NCBI RefSeq assembly: GCF_034134805.1
Contig: NZ_CP139419.1
Coordinates: 1,116,001 to 1,180,000, forward strand
Source of the DNA: Streptococcus sp. S5
GTDB lineage: Bacteria > Bacillota > Bacilli > Lactobacillales > Streptococcaceae
Direction: 5' to 3'
Length of the DNA stretch: 64,000 bases
The position numbers and the translations under genes were made by a program. The notes beneath the pieces were generated by a model. That model searched no databases. It was not told the origin of the DNA and saw only the letters and a list, made by a program, of their open reading frames with translations. Shown here piece by piece: positions 16,848-26,081 of this stretch (positions are counted from its first letter, which is position 1; every line of letters begins with the position of its first letter).

Positions 16848-17553
16848 TATTTTAACCCTCTTTCCAGAGATGTTTTCGCCTTTGGAGCATTCTATCGTCG
16901 GCAAGGCGCGTGAAAAGGGACTTCTCGAGATCAACTACCATAATTTCCGTGAAAATGCGGAGAAAGCGCGCCATGTGGACGATGAACCCTATGGGGGTGG
17001 GCAAGGCATGCTTCTACGAGCTCAACCGATTTTTGATGCCTTTGATGCCATTGAGAAGAAGAATCCACGCGTGATCTTACTGGACCCTGCTGGTCGGACT
17101 TTTGACCAAGCCTATGCTGAAGAATTAGCTCAGGAAGAGGAATTGATCTTTATCTGTGGCCACTATGAAGGCTACGATGAACGGATCAAGACCTTGGTGA
17201 CAGATGAGATTTCTCTGGGAGATTATGTTCTAACGGGCGGTGAGCTAGCAGCCATGACCATGATTGATGCGACAGTCCGCTTGATTCCAGAGGTGATCGG
17301 AAAAGAATCCAGTCACCAGGATGACAGTTTCTCCTCTGGTCTCTTAGAGTATCCTCAATACACCCGGCCTTATGAATACAGAGGAATGACAGTTCCAGAT
17401 GTTCTTATGAGTGGCCATCATGAAAATATCCGTCAGTGGCGCCTCTATCAGAGTTTGAAAAAGACCTTAGAACGTCGTCCAGACTTGCTAGAAAACTATG
17501 AGTTGACAGCAGAAGAAGAGAAGATGTTGGAACAAATTAAACAAGAAGACTAA
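16837..17553 (+). CDS. trmD: tRNA (guanine-N1-)-methyltransferase TrmD
   Basis: A 238-residue SPOUT-family methyltransferase making m1G37 in tRNAs that read CNN codons, which prevents +1 frameshifting. Seen: [12 protein letters not shown] at the N-terminus, the [13 protein letters not shown] segment, the trefoil-knot SAM site [11 protein letters not shown] and [14 protein letters not shown], and the C-terminal domain with RPDLL. Length and motifs are normal. Overlap with rimM implies coupled translation. A small terminator follows. Confidence 0.97.
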   Translation: MKIDILTLFPEMFSPLEHSIVGKAREKGLLEINYHNFRENAEKARHVDDEPYGGGQGMLLRAQPIFDAFDAIEKKNPRVILLDPAGRTFDQAYAEELAQEEELIFICGHYEGYDERIKTLVTDEISLGDYVLTGGELAAMTMIDATVRLIPEVIGKESSHQDDSFSSGLLEYPQYTRPYEYRGMTVPDVLMSGHHENIRQWRLYQSLKKTLERRPDLLENYELTAEEEKMLEQIKQED

Positions 17554-17575
17554 CAGCGTCAGCTGTTTTTCTTTT
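17552..17575 (+). terminator. Terminator after trmD
   Basis: AACAGC and GCTGTT pair around a four-base loop, followed by TTTCTTTT. The left arm begins inside the stop codon. Confidence 0.65.
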
Positions 17576-17691
17576 GCCTCAAAAATTTATGAAAAAAACT
17601 TTTAAAACCTACTAGTTATTGGTAACAAAATGTGGTATGCTAAGGGGTAGAGAAACTTCAAAAAAATGATTAAGTTTTGGGGGTGAGTTTA

Positions 17692-20013
17692 ATGGGAAAG
17701 AAATTAGGAAAATCGGTTTTCACGACAGGGATTGCTGCAACAACAGTCCTATCTGGTATGTTTCATCACAAAGCAAATGCCGAAGAGGTCAAGCAAAATG
17801 AAAATCCAGAAACCAACAGCACGGAAGTAGTCGAGAAACCAATTACAGTTGATGAGTTGAAGCAAATCACAGCTCAAAAAGGCCAAGTGGTGAAAGATGT
17901 CCACTACCAAGAGCAAAAAGTGATCGATGCTCAAACGGAAGTCAAGGCTGCTGGACAAGAACTGGAAGAAAAGAAAGCAGAAGTGACGGATGCAGAAAAC
18001 CTCATCGCAACAACTTCGGATGCCCAAGTTCAGAATGCAGAAAATGACGTCAAGGTGGCTCAAGCTTATGTGACTATCGAAGAAAATAAGGTTCGAGAAG
18101 CAGAAGCTGCACATGATCAAGTTGTAGAAGCTGTTCGTCAACAGGAAAATCAGGTTACTGCTCAGGAATCTTTGGTCGATGTAGCACAAAATGAATTGAA
18201 CCAAGCCAAGGCACCGATTTCAAATGATGAGAATGTGCTCAACCAGGCTTTGTTGGAGCAAAGTCAAGTCGAGCAAAGTATCCGAGAATCTCAGAATCAT
18301 CTTGCAACCTTGCAAGCGAGTCAGCAAACCGGTTCAGATACAGTGGCTCAAATTGAGAACGATATTCAACTGGCTCAAACGCGTCTGACAGATTTGAAAG
18401 CGGTCATCGCTACCAAGGAAGCAGAATTGGCAGCCTTAGAACAAGCAGCGGCCAATAGCCCAGTTCAGTTGAGTCAAGCGACTTATGAAGGTTATTTGCA
18501 ACACTTAGCAGACAATGGCAATGAAGCTGCAGCGAGTGCTTTAGCCCTCTACAAGCGTGGTCGGGAAGAAGATGGCTTGACGGTTGGAGAGTCTGGATCC
18601 TTGCAAGCCAACCTCCGAGCTCTTGAAATTGCGGATGCTATCAACGCTTATCGTCGCAATGCCGGCTTGCCTGAATTGGAACTGGATCCCTATTCCCTTC
18701 CAGCCAGTCAAGTACAGTTGGAATACTTCAAAAAAGCCAACTGGCATATGTTTAAGTATTTGCCAAACGAAAACATCGCTTATGGCTTCTCACCTGCTGG
18801 TGCGGTTGACTTTTGGTACAATGAAAAAGCGGCTTATCAGGAAGTAGCGGCTCAATATGGTCTACCAACAGACGAAACACAAATCGATGCCAATGACATT
18901 TATATGAAAATTGGGGCTGAGGCCTTTGCTAAGGTTGGTCACTACCTCCAAATGGTAGACAACAAAGCGACAGCTTTATCAGTCGCTTATGACCCTAGCA
19001 GTGCCATGTCAGAAGCAGCTTTCTTACACAGCCCGGTCCATTCAGCAGTGTCAACCAGTGCACTCGCTTACCAATTGCGTCAGGGAGCTGGCGCAACGAC
19101 GACAAGATCAGATGTGAAAGCAAAATCTGATGAAGTCGCTAATCTCAAGTTAGACAAGGCCAATCAAGAGTCTCAAATCATTATCTTGCAAGGCAAATTA
19201 GAAGATGCCCGCCATGCTAATTCAAATGTGGCAGTAGAGATGGCCAATGTCCAAAAGACCATCCAAAATTACAAGATTCTTCTGGTTAGCAAGGACCATG
19301 CGGTTGAAAAGGCGAAGGCGACTCTTGATGTATCTCGAGGTCGGATTGAAGCAGCTATCCAGCCAAAAGAAGCAGCCCTTCAAAAAGCCAAAGATTTGTT
19401 AGCGGCTGCGCGTGAGAAATTAGATGGTTTAAAAGCAGAAGAAGCAGAAAAAGCCCAAGTCGTTCAAGAAGCGCATGAGGGCTTGAAAGCAGCTCAAGAG
19501 CGCCTGGTTGCAGCTGAAAAACGTCTTTCTGACTTTAAAAATGCTCCAGAATTATTGGTCAAAGCCCAATCTGTTTTATCAGCTGCGGTGGCTAATTTAG
19601 AGAATAAAAAAGAAAAATTGGAAGCAGAATTCACAACCCTTCAATCTTATCAAAGTGTCGTGGAACTGTTGAATTCCCAATATGAAGATCTAGCCTCACG
19701 GATAGATCCAGCTATTTTAGAAGCAGCAGATATGCCAATGGATATCCGCTCAAGCAATCCAACAACTTTCCCGGATAGACCAACGGTTCTTCCAACAACT
19801 ACCAATAGTCCGCAAGTGCAAGCACCAACAGCTACTCCAGCTCCAAAACAAGAAGCCAAAGTAGAAGAAATCAAACCCAAAAAAGAAAATAGCCAAGCTG
19901 TGGCAAGTACAGATTCCTCCAAATATGCAGTAGCAACAACAGGTGTTGCCGTTGGGTTACTTGCTGGATTGTTTGGTTTCAAGAAAAAGAAACAATCTTC
20001 AAATAATGATTAA
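17692..20013 (+). CDS. SEC10/PgrA-like coiled-coil surface protein with CAP domain
   Basis: A 773-residue exported protein. The signal peptide is at residues 1-33 (cleavage after ANA). Long heptad-rich coiled coils (about 40-250 and 480-680, rich in A, E, K, Q) flank a CAP/SCP-like domain at about 300-460 (INAYRRNAGLPELELD, NWHMFKYLPNENIAYG, VGHYLQMVD). This order is that of the SEC10/PgrA surface-exclusion family of streptococci and enterococci. A Pro-rich wall-spanning stretch and a hydrophobic C-terminal helix with KKKK tail follow, but no LPXTG-type motif is visible before the helix, so sortase anchoring is doubtful. The ATG at 17692 has GGGGGTGA upstream. Confidence 0.87.
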   Translation: MGKKLGKSVFTTGIAATTVLSGMFHHKANAEEVKQNENPETNSTEVVEKPITVDELKQITAQKGQVVKDVHYQEQKVIDAQTEVKAAGQELEEKKAEVTDAENLIATTSDAQVQNAENDVKVAQAYVTIEENKVREAEAAHDQVVEAVRQQENQVTAQESLVDVAQNELNQAKAPISNDENVLNQALLEQSQVEQSIRESQNHLATLQASQQTGSDTVAQIENDIQLAQTRLTDLKAVIATKEAELAALEQAAANSPVQLSQATYEGYLQHLADNGNEAAASALALYKRGREEDGLTVGESGSLQANLRALEIADAINAYRRNAGLPELELDPYSLPASQVQLEYFKKANWHMFKYLPNENIAYGFSPAGAVDFWYNEKAAYQEVAAQYGLPTDETQIDANDIYMKIGAEAFAKVGHYLQMVDNKATALSVAYDPSSAMSEAAFLHSPVHSAVSTSALAYQLRQGAGATTTRSDVKAKSDEVANLKLDKANQESQIIILQGKLEDARHANSNVAVEMANVQKTIQNYKILLVSKDHAVEKAKATLDVSRGRIEAAIQPKEAALQKAKDLLAAAREKLDGLKAEEAEKAQVVQEAHEGLKAAQERLVAAEKRLSDFKNAPELLVKAQSVLSAAVANLENKKEKLEAEFTTLQSYQSVVELLNSQYEDLASRIDPAILEAADMPMDIRSSNPTTFPDRPTVLPTTTNSPQVQAPTATPAPKQEAKVEEIKPKKENSQAVASTDSSKYAVATTGVAVGLLAGLFGFKKKKQSSNND

Positions 20014-20083
20014 GAAATACAGAAGATAGAGTGGATGCTTAGAAACTTTATTGCTTAAAATCTTTAAAGAAGATTTATGAGGG

Positions 20084-20132
20084 TGGGAAAAGAACTCTTT
20101 TAACAAAATGAGTTCTTTCCTGCTATTTTTTT
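20084..20132 (+). terminator. Terminator after the PgrA-like gene
   Basis: GAAAAGAACTC (20087-20097) and GAGTTCTTTCC (20110-20120) pair, followed by a T-run. Its arms resemble the GTGGGAAAACGAACTC hairpin of repeat copy 2, so it may be a solo hairpin of the same dispersed family. Confidence 0.7.
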
Positions 20133-20182
20133 GTAGACTTTTGGAATTTTTGAAAGAAAGTGAAAGAAATTGATAAAAAGTG

Positions 20183-20210
20183 TTGACATTTTTTGAAGAA
20201 AGAGTATAAT
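20183..20210 (+). promoter_or_regulatory. Predicted promoter of fruR-fruK-fruA
   Basis: TTGACA (20183-20188) and TATAAT (20205-20210) are both consensus, with 16-bp spacing. Confidence 0.8.
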
Positions 20211-20216
20211 GGTTTT

Positions 20217-20230
20217 TGTAATCGATTGCA
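20217..20230 (+). promoter_or_regulatory. cre-like CcpA operator of the fructose operon
   Basis: TGTAATCGATTGCA fits TGWAANCGNTNWCA at 13 of 14 positions and sits at the expected transcription start, between the -10 box and the fruR RBS. CcpA bound here should repress the operon on preferred sugars. FruR itself may bind nearby. Confidence 0.65.
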
Positions 20231-20242
20231 AAAGGAGGAGAA

Positions 20243-20986
20243 ATGCTCAAGTCTGAACGAAAACAATTGATCCTCGAAAAGGTATTAAAGGAAAAATTTG
20301 TTTCCTTAGAAACCCTTGTACAAGAGCTGGGGACGTCTGAATCAACGGTTCGGCGAGACTTGGATGAGCTAGAAGCTGAAAGCAAACTTCGCCGGGTTCA
20401 CGGTGGTGCGGAAAGCCTGCATTTTCTTCAAGAGGAAGAAAGTAATAAAGAAAAATCTATCAAAAACATTCAAGTCAAGTCAAAAATTGCGGTAAAAGCA
20501 GCGGAGTTGATCAAAGATCATGATGTGATCTTTATCGATGCTGGGACGACCAATGAACTCTTGGTACAAGAAATTGTCAATCCAACGGTAACTGTGGTGA
20601 CCAATTCGATTCACCATGCGACCAAGTTGGTCGAGCGAAATGTTCCAACGGTCATCATCGGTGGAAAGGTAAAATCTTCTACAGATGCTAGTATCGGAGG
20701 GATCGCGCTTAATCAAATCGGTCAGTTGAATTTTGACAAGGCCTTTCTTGGAATGAATGGAATCGATGATGAATTTTACAGCACTCCAGACCTGGAAGAA
20801 GGATCTGTCAAGCGTGCGATTATCGAAAATGCGAAAAAGACCTATATCCTAGCGGATGATTCGAAAATTGGGGTGACATCCTTTGTCAAAGTGGCTCCTA
20901 TCAAGCGAGCCATGATTATCACCAATCAATGTGAACCGCAACGATTAAAGGTTTTAAAAGAAAAAACGGAGGTTATAGAGGTTTGA
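20243..20986 (+). CDS. fruR: DeoR-family transcriptional regulator of the fructose operon
   Basis: A 247-residue DeoR-type repressor. The N-terminal winged HTH is at residues 1-57 (ERKQLILEKVLKEKFVSLE, then the DeoR signature STVRRDLDELE and RVHGGA). The C-terminal sugar-phosphate-sensing domain includes VIFIDAGTTNELL and GGKVKSSTDASIGG. In this family fructose-1-phosphate is the usual inducer. It is first in the fru operon, after a consensus promoter and cre-like site, and its stop overlaps the TTG start of fruK. Confidence 0.92.
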   Translation: MLKSERKQLILEKVLKEKFVSLETLVQELGTSESTVRRDLDELEAESKLRRVHGGAESLHFLQEEESNKEKSIKNIQVKSKIAVKAAELIKDHDVIFIDAGTTNELLVQEIVNPTVTVVTNSIHHATKLVERNVPTVIIGGKVKSSTDASIGGIALNQIGQLNFDKAFLGMNGIDDEFYSTPDLEEGSVKRAIIENAKKTYILADDSKIGVTSFVKVAPIKRAMIITNQCEPQRLKVLKEKTEVIEV

Positions 20987-21894
20987 TTTATACAGTAACA
21001 CTGAATCCAGCAATTGACTATATTGTCCGTCTCGATCATGTAGAGACCGGAGCGGTCAATCGGATGGCTTCAGAAGATAAATTCGCCGGTGGTAAGGGAA
21101 TCAATGTCAGTCGTGTCTTGAAGCGTCTCGATATCGAGAACACAGCGACTGGATTTATCGGTGGCTTCACTGGACGCTTCATTGAAGACGTACTGACTAG
21201 CGAAGCCATTTCCACCAACTTTGTGACAGTGGACCAAGATACACGGATCAATGTCAAGATCAAAGCCGATGAGGAAACAGAGATCAATGGCAATGGTCCA
21301 GAAGTGACGGAAGCTCAGTTGCAAGAATTGCTCAGCATTCTATCCAGCTTATCAGCAGATGATGTGGTAGTCTTTGCAGGCTCTGCCCCATCTTCACTTG
21401 GAAATGCTGTTTACAAGGAACTAATTGCAGCAACCCGTGCGACAGGTGCGCAGGTAGTTTGCGACTTTGAAGGGCAAACCTTGATTGATTCCTTGGAGTT
21501 CAGTCCCCAATTGGTCAAGCCAAACAACCATGAATTGGGAGATATTTTTGGCGTGACCTTGACGGAATTTCCAGAAATTGAACGCTATGCCAAGGAAATC
21601 TTGGCAAAAGGAGCACAAAACGTCATTATTTCCATGGCGGGTGATGGTGCTCTTCTGGTTAGCCCAAGTGGTACTTATTTCGCAAAACCGATCAAAGGGC
21701 AGGTGAAGAACTCTGTCGGGGCTGGTGATTCCATGGTGGCAGGCTTCACTGGGAAGCTCGCAACGACAGGTGATGTCATCGAAGCCTTCAAATGGGGCGT
21801 GGCTTGTGGAACTGCGACCACCTTCTCAGATGATTTGGCAACAGCGGACTACATTAAAGAAACTTATGAAAAAGTAGAGGTAGAAAAACTATGA
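20983..21894 (+). CDS. fruK: 1-phosphofructokinase
   Basis: A 303-residue PfkB-family kinase converting fructose-1-phosphate and ATP to fructose-1,6-bisphosphate. Seen: YTVTLNPAIDYIV at the N-terminus, the GGKGINVSRVL signature (about residues 36-46), KPNNHELG and the catalytic anion-hole motif VKNSVGAGDSMVAGF (Asp is the base). The start is a TTG at 20983 overlapping the fruR stop, with GAGG just upstream, so translation is probably coupled. Its stop overlaps the fruA ATG by 4 bp. Confidence 0.94.
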   Translation: MIYTVTLNPAIDYIVRLDHVETGAVNRMASEDKFAGGKGINVSRVLKRLDIENTATGFIGGFTGRFIEDVLTSEAISTNFVTVDQDTRINVKIKADEETEINGNGPEVTEAQLQELLSILSSLSADDVVVFAGSAPSSLGNAVYKELIAATRATGAQVVCDFEGQTLIDSLEFSPQLVKPNNHELGDIFGVTLTEFPEIERYAKEILAKGAQNVIISMAGDGALLVSPSGTYFAKPIKGQVKNSVGAGDSMVAGFTGKLATTGDVIEAFKWGVACGTATTFSDDLATADYIKETYEKVEVEKL

Positions 21895-23863
21895 AAATTC
21901 AAGACGTTTTAAATAAAAACGTGATGTTGTTTGACCTTCAAGCAACAGACAAAGAGGGCGTGATCAATGAAATGATTCAATCGCTCGTCGACAATGGTGT
22001 GGTGACAGATTTTGAAACTTTCAAGGCTGGAATCATGAATCGTGAAGCACAAACTTCAACTGGTTTGGGTGACGGAATTGCCATGCCGCACAGCAAAAAT
22101 GAAGCTGTCAAAGAAGCAACAGTCTTGTTTGCAAAATCAAACAAGGGTGTGGACTACGCTTCACTTGATGGTCAACCAACAGACTTGTTCTTCATGATCG
22201 CAGCTCCAGAAGGAGCAAACGACACTCACTTGGCAGCCCTAGCTGAATTGTCTAAGTACTTGATGAAACCAGGTTTTGCAGACAAACTTCGCCAAGCCAG
22301 CACTCCTGATCAAGTGATCGCAGCCTTTGATGCAGAAGAGCAAGAAGCTGCAGCTGAAGAAGCGAAAAAAGCAGAAGCGGTCAAAGAAGCAGCTTCATCT
22401 GACAAACCTCTCATCGTTGCCGTTACAGCATGTACAACAGGGATCGCCCACACCTACATGGCAGAAGAAGCCCTCATCAAAAAAGGGGAAGAACTGGGTG
22501 TCACAGTCCGCGTTGAAACCAACGGAGCATCTGGTGTCGGCAACCGCTTGACAGCTGAAGAAATCGCCAAAGCTGAAGGGGTCATCTCATCATTGCAGCT
22601 GATAAAGCAGTTGAAACCGCTCGTTTCGATGGCAAAAAATTGATCTCTAAACCAGTCGCAGCCGGTATCCGTCAAACAGAAGAATTGATTCAAACCATCT
22701 TGGATGGAAAAGCAGATGTCTTCCACGCTGAAAATGCTGCACAAGCTAGCGCTAGCCAAGAAAAATTGAGCTTGGGTGGAGCCTTCTACAAACACTTGAT
22801 GAGTGGGGTTTCTCAAATGCTTCCATTCGTTATCGGTGGTGGTATCTTGATCGCCCTTGCCTTCTTGATTGACCAAGTTATGGGTGTACCTCAAGATCAA
22901 TTGTCTAGTCTTGGTTCTTATCATGTATTAGCAGCACAATTTAAAACAATTGGTGGAGTAGCCTTTGGCTTCATGCTTCCTGTACTTGCAGGTTACATTG
23001 GATTTTCCATCGCTGAAAAACCTGGTTTTGTAGCAGGGTTTATCGCTGGATCTATTGCTAGCTCAGGGTCAGCATTTGGAAATATCGCCTACGGTGCTGC
23101 TAAAGGTGAATTACCAGCAGCCGTATCATCAGGTTTCCTTGGAGCTTTGGTAGGTGGTTTCCTTGCAGGTGGAGTTATTCTCTTACTTCGCAAAGCCCTT
23201 GCAGGTCTTCCACGTTCACTCGATGGTATCCGCTCTATCCTTCTCTTGCCATTACTTGGTGTTGGTTTGACAGGATTCTTGATGTTCCTCATCAATATTC
23301 CAATGGCTGCTATCAATACTGGCCTTAATAACTTCCTTTCAAGCTTGTCAGGTAGCTCAGCAGTCCTTCTTGGACTTCTCGTTGGCGGTATGATGGCTGT
23401 CGATATGGGTGGACCAGTTAACAAAGCCGCTTATGTCTTCGCTACAGGTACACTTGCTGAATCTGTTGCTTCAGGTGGTTCTATTGTTATGGCGGCAGTT
23501 ATGGCAGCTGGTATGGTTCCTCCATTGGCAGTCTTTGTAGCTACAGTTTTGTTCAAAGACAAATTTACTAAAGAAGAACGCGATTCTGGTTTGACTAACA
23601 TTGTCATGGGTCTTTCCTTCATCACAGAAGGTGCCATTCCTTTCGGTGCAGCTGACCCAGCTCGTGCCATCCCTAGCTTCATCGCAGGCTCAGCATTGAC
23701 AGGTGCTCTTGTTGGTCTTGCAGGCTTGAAACTCATGGCTCCTCACGGAGGAATCTTCGTTATCGCTCTTACATCAAACCCACTTCTTTACATCTTGTTC
23801 GTATTGATCGGTGCAGTCGTAAGTGGTATCTTGTTCGGATTGCTTCGCAAACCTAAAAACTAA
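21891..23863 (+). pseudogene. fruA: Fructose PTS EIIABC, frameshifted in EIIB
   Basis: The locus encodes a complete fructose permease in two frames. Frame 1 (21891-22643) gives EIIA with the phospho-His site in AMPHSKNEA and most of EIIB with VTACTTGIAHTYMAEEAL (active Cys). It then runs into a nonsense tail after EGVI. The other frame, open from about 22590 to 23863, continues normally with AADKAVETARFDGKKL and the EIIC membrane domain (GGAFYKHLMSGVSQMLPFVIGGG, then GAIPFGAADPARAIP). The break is a 5-bp tandem duplication TCATC-TCATC at 22582-22591; removing one copy restores a single frame. The active permease should be absent unless the duplication reverts or is a sequencing error. Confidence 0.9.
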
Positions 23864-23869
23864 TCAAAC

Positions 23870-23898
23870 AAAAAAGGTTGGGGACTCCCAACCTTTTT
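23870..23898 (+). terminator. Terminator of the fructose operon
   Basis: AAAAAGGTTGGG and CCCAACCTTTTT form a perfect 12-bp stem with a four-base loop ending in T's. Confidence 0.9.
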
Positions 23899-23986
23899 GA
23901 TTGCACAAAAACACCAACTAGTGATGAAGTTGCTTATCTCTATAGATTTCGATATGATAGTAGAAAGCATTTTTCTTGGAGGATCA

Positions 23987-24424
23987 ATGAGAAAAAAGAA
24001 GAAAGTTCTCATATTGGGATTTACAGCAATTGCTTTATCTGGATTGGCCATTATCGGTTCTCAACATCCAAACTTGTTTTCAATAAATAGTCATCAAGCA
24101 AAGCAAGCTAGTTCCAAGGAACAACAGTTAGAAGATGTAAAGAAGCAAGCGAAAGAAATTGAAGATTTTGTAAAATCGTTAAGTCCTAAAGTTGAATCTG
24201 TCCAGATCGCTTGGGATGAAACGCAATGGGATGAGATAGGAAATGGTACGCCACAAGGAGGTGGCGAAATTCTTATAGTCTATGGAGGATTTAATCATAT
24301 CCAAAATTCAAGTTGGAGTGTTTTGGTCTATTTAAAAGACGGTAAAAATGGCGAGAAAGATTTAATCGAAGGTTTTGGTAGCGGTAGTCCACTGCGTGTA
24401 GGAGGAAAACTTTTTGACGAGTAG
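23987..24424 (+). CDS. Uncharacterised exported or membrane-anchored protein
   Basis: A 145-residue protein, not recognised. It has an RKKKK N-terminus followed by one hydrophobic segment (about residues 6-24) ending in IIGSQ, which can be a signal peptide or signal anchor. A short charged helix (SSKEQQLEDVKKQAKEIEDF) follows. A globular part then holds VQIAWDETQWDEIGNGTPQGGGE and a C-terminal GSGSPLRVGGKLFDE. No lipobox is visible. GGAGGATCA precedes the ATG at 23987. Base composition is AT-rich compared with the fru operon. The next gene has a similar signal-anchor layout. Confidence 0.72.
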   Translation: MRKKKKVLILGFTAIALSGLAIIGSQHPNLFSINSHQAKQASSKEQQLEDVKKQAKEIEDFVKSLSPKVESVQIAWDETQWDEIGNGTPQGGGEILIVYGGFNHIQNSSWSVLVYLKDGKNGEKDLIEGFGSGSPLRVGGKLFDE

Positions 24425-24481
24425 CCTTCTAAAAAACTTTTGCAATGGATTAGATTCTTAGTAGAAATGGGAAAGAGATAG

Positions 24482-25564
24482 ATGAAAAAGAAATTAGTTA
24501 TTGTTGCTTCGTTAGTTCTAGCAATTGCAGTCGCTGTTTTTGGACTTTTTGCCTATCAACATCAGCAAAAAATAGAAAATACCAAGCAGGAACGCGAGAA
24601 GTATCAGAATTACGATTACTATACTGGAAAATGGGAAATCGATTCTTATAAATTTTTAGAAGATGGTCGAGGTGTTGTGGTCCATTGGAAATCTCTGACT
24701 CCTGAGGAAGACAAACTTTTTAGCAAATACAATCCAGATTATAGTGAAAAATTTTTAGGTGTTCATGGAGTATCAAATGAACGCTATATTATTCGTCAGA
24801 ATATAAAAAAATTAAAAAATATACCAACAATGTCTTTCCCAAAAGATGATTCTGAGGGTTATTTCAGACTTTCAATCTATAAAATACAAAAACACACCTT
24901 ACAAAAAGAAGATCTAGACCTTTATAGTTTTGTTAAAAAATATAATAAGACTTATAAGCCAGTAGAAATTGGAGCGATTGTAGAAAAAGATGGGAAAGAT
25001 TATCTACCTATCGAATCTTATCTAACTACTGAAGAAAAAACTATTAGTAAATATCTTTGGTTAAATCTAGAGACAAAGAAAATAGAGTGGGAAGATACAA
25101 AAGTGCAGAATAACAGTCAAAAAGACATTTTTGTGGATTTAGGTAAATTAAAAGATAGAATTTCCGAATCTACAGATAATCTCGGTACGACCACTGCGCT
25201 TGATCTTGCAAATCAGAATATGCTCTCTTTTAAAAAGAATGCATTGAAAAATAGTGTGCTGGAGGCAACAGATCCTAAAGCCTATCAATTACTAAATAAA
25301 AAGGACTCTAAGTTTTATATTCTGATAGACTCTAAACTTGAAAATGTTAGAGTCTACGGAAATATCCAACAGTTTATTGACTTGTATCAACTCTTTGTTC
25401 CTGCTAATACTAATCTCTATAAAGGAATTACGATTCCAGCAGAATTGAGTAAAGACAGACAGGTCCATCAAGTGAATACCAAAGAAGAGTTTGAGAGATA
25501 TTACGATGTGGACAAAGATAATGAACTGAACAAGCAGCGTAGAGTTTTGGTAGAGCAAAACTAG
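24482..25564 (+). CDS. Uncharacterised signal-anchored protein, AT-rich
   Basis: A 360-residue protein of unknown function. One N-terminal hydrophobic segment (about residues 5-25, KKLVIVASLVLAIAVAVFGLF) without a lipobox is followed by a Lys/Glu/Tyr-rich extracellular region with no recognised domain. Visible landmarks are YDYYTGKWEIDSYKF, GVVVHWKSLTPEED and a C-terminal KGITIPAELSKDRQVHQVN segment. Composition is strongly AT-rich with many AAA, TAT and ATA codons, unlike the core genes around it, suggesting acquisition together with the preceding small gene. The two are 57 bp apart, probably one transcript. Confidence 0.72.
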   Translation: MKKKLVIVASLVLAIAVAVFGLFAYQHQQKIENTKQEREKYQNYDYYTGKWEIDSYKFLEDGRGVVVHWKSLTPEEDKLFSKYNPDYSEKFLGVHGVSNERYIIRQNIKKLKNIPTMSFPKDDSEGYFRLSIYKIQKHTLQKEDLDLYSFVKKYNKTYKPVEIGAIVEKDGKDYLPIESYLTTEEKTISKYLWLNLETKKIEWEDTKVQNNSQKDIFVDLGKLKDRISESTDNLGTTTALDLANQNMLSFKKNALKNSVLEATDPKAYQLLNKKDSKFYILIDSKLENVRVYGNIQQFIDLYQLFVPANTNLYKGITIPAELSKDRQVHQVNTKEEFERYYDVDKDNELNKQRRVLVEQN

Positions 25565-25642
25565 TTATCCTCTGGCTAAAGAATGGCCAAACTTCCCCTG
25601 CCTTTTCTTCTTGTACTAGCAAAAAAATCACCTCAGTCGGCG

Positions 25643-25672
25643 TTGGTATCTTGAGCTGAATTATGATATAAT
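25643..25672 (+). promoter_or_regulatory. Predicted promoter before the DUF1149 gene
   Basis: TATAAT at 25667-25672 with TTGGTA at 25643-25648 (18-bp spacing). It starts a new transcription unit after the accessory pair. Confidence 0.5.
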
Positions 25673-25703
25673 AAGCCTATCGCATATTTTTAGGAGAATA
25701 AAA

Positions 25704-26078
25704 ATGGATATTCAACGTGAAAAAGAATTTGTCAGCCAATACCACTATGATGCTCGTAATTTTGAGTGGGAAAAAGAGAATGGCATCCCTGAAACAAAAG
25801 TAGATGTAAACTTTCAATTGATCAATCGTGATCAAGAACAAAACACGACTTCTTTGATTGTCATCTTGAGCTACATGATCGTTTTTGACGGTTTTGTGAT
25901 CAGTGGAACCATCACTCAAATCAACCACTTGTTTGGTCGTTATGTCAATGAACCAAGCGAATTCAGCAAAGACGAAGTGGAAGAATTGGCTCGCCCTTGC
26001 TTGAATATGCTCAACCGTTTGACTTATGAAGTCACAGAAATTGCCCTTGATTTACCGGGTATTAATTTGGAGTTTTAA
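25704..26078 (+). CDS. DUF1149-family protein (SecB-like fold)
   Basis: A 124-residue cytoplasmic protein conserved in streptococci and lactococci. The sequence runs MDIQREKEFVSQYHYDARN, then FQLINRDQEQNTTSLIV, and ends in ALDLPGINLEF, the family's typical shape. DUF1149 proteins have been grouped with SecB-like folds, and a chaperone-like role has been suggested but not shown. TAGGAG lies before the ATG. The DegV gene starts only four bases after the stop, so the two are likely co-transcribed. Confidence 0.88.
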   Translation: MDIQREKEFVSQYHYDARNFEWEKENGIPETKVDVNFQLINRDQEQNTTSLIVILSYMIVFDGFVISGTITQINHLFGRYVNEPSEFSKDEVEELARPCLNMLNRLTYEVTEIALDLPGINLEF

Positions 26079-26081
26079 TCA

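Noticed and set aside
22575..22600. Programmed ribosomal frameshift in fruA
   Set aside because: There is no slippery heptamer or downstream stimulator, and the offset equals a simple 5-bp tandem duplication.
22640..23863. EIIC as a separate fructose PTS gene with its own TTG start
   Set aside because: The sequence before it continues EIIB in the same frame and joins perfectly to the upstream ORF once one TCATC copy is removed; there is no ribosome binding site at the supposed start.
25565..25703. Remnant of a mobile element before the DUF1149 gene
   Set aside because: No inverted repeats, transposase fragment or repeat similarity could be recognised; the stretch contains only the downstream promoter.
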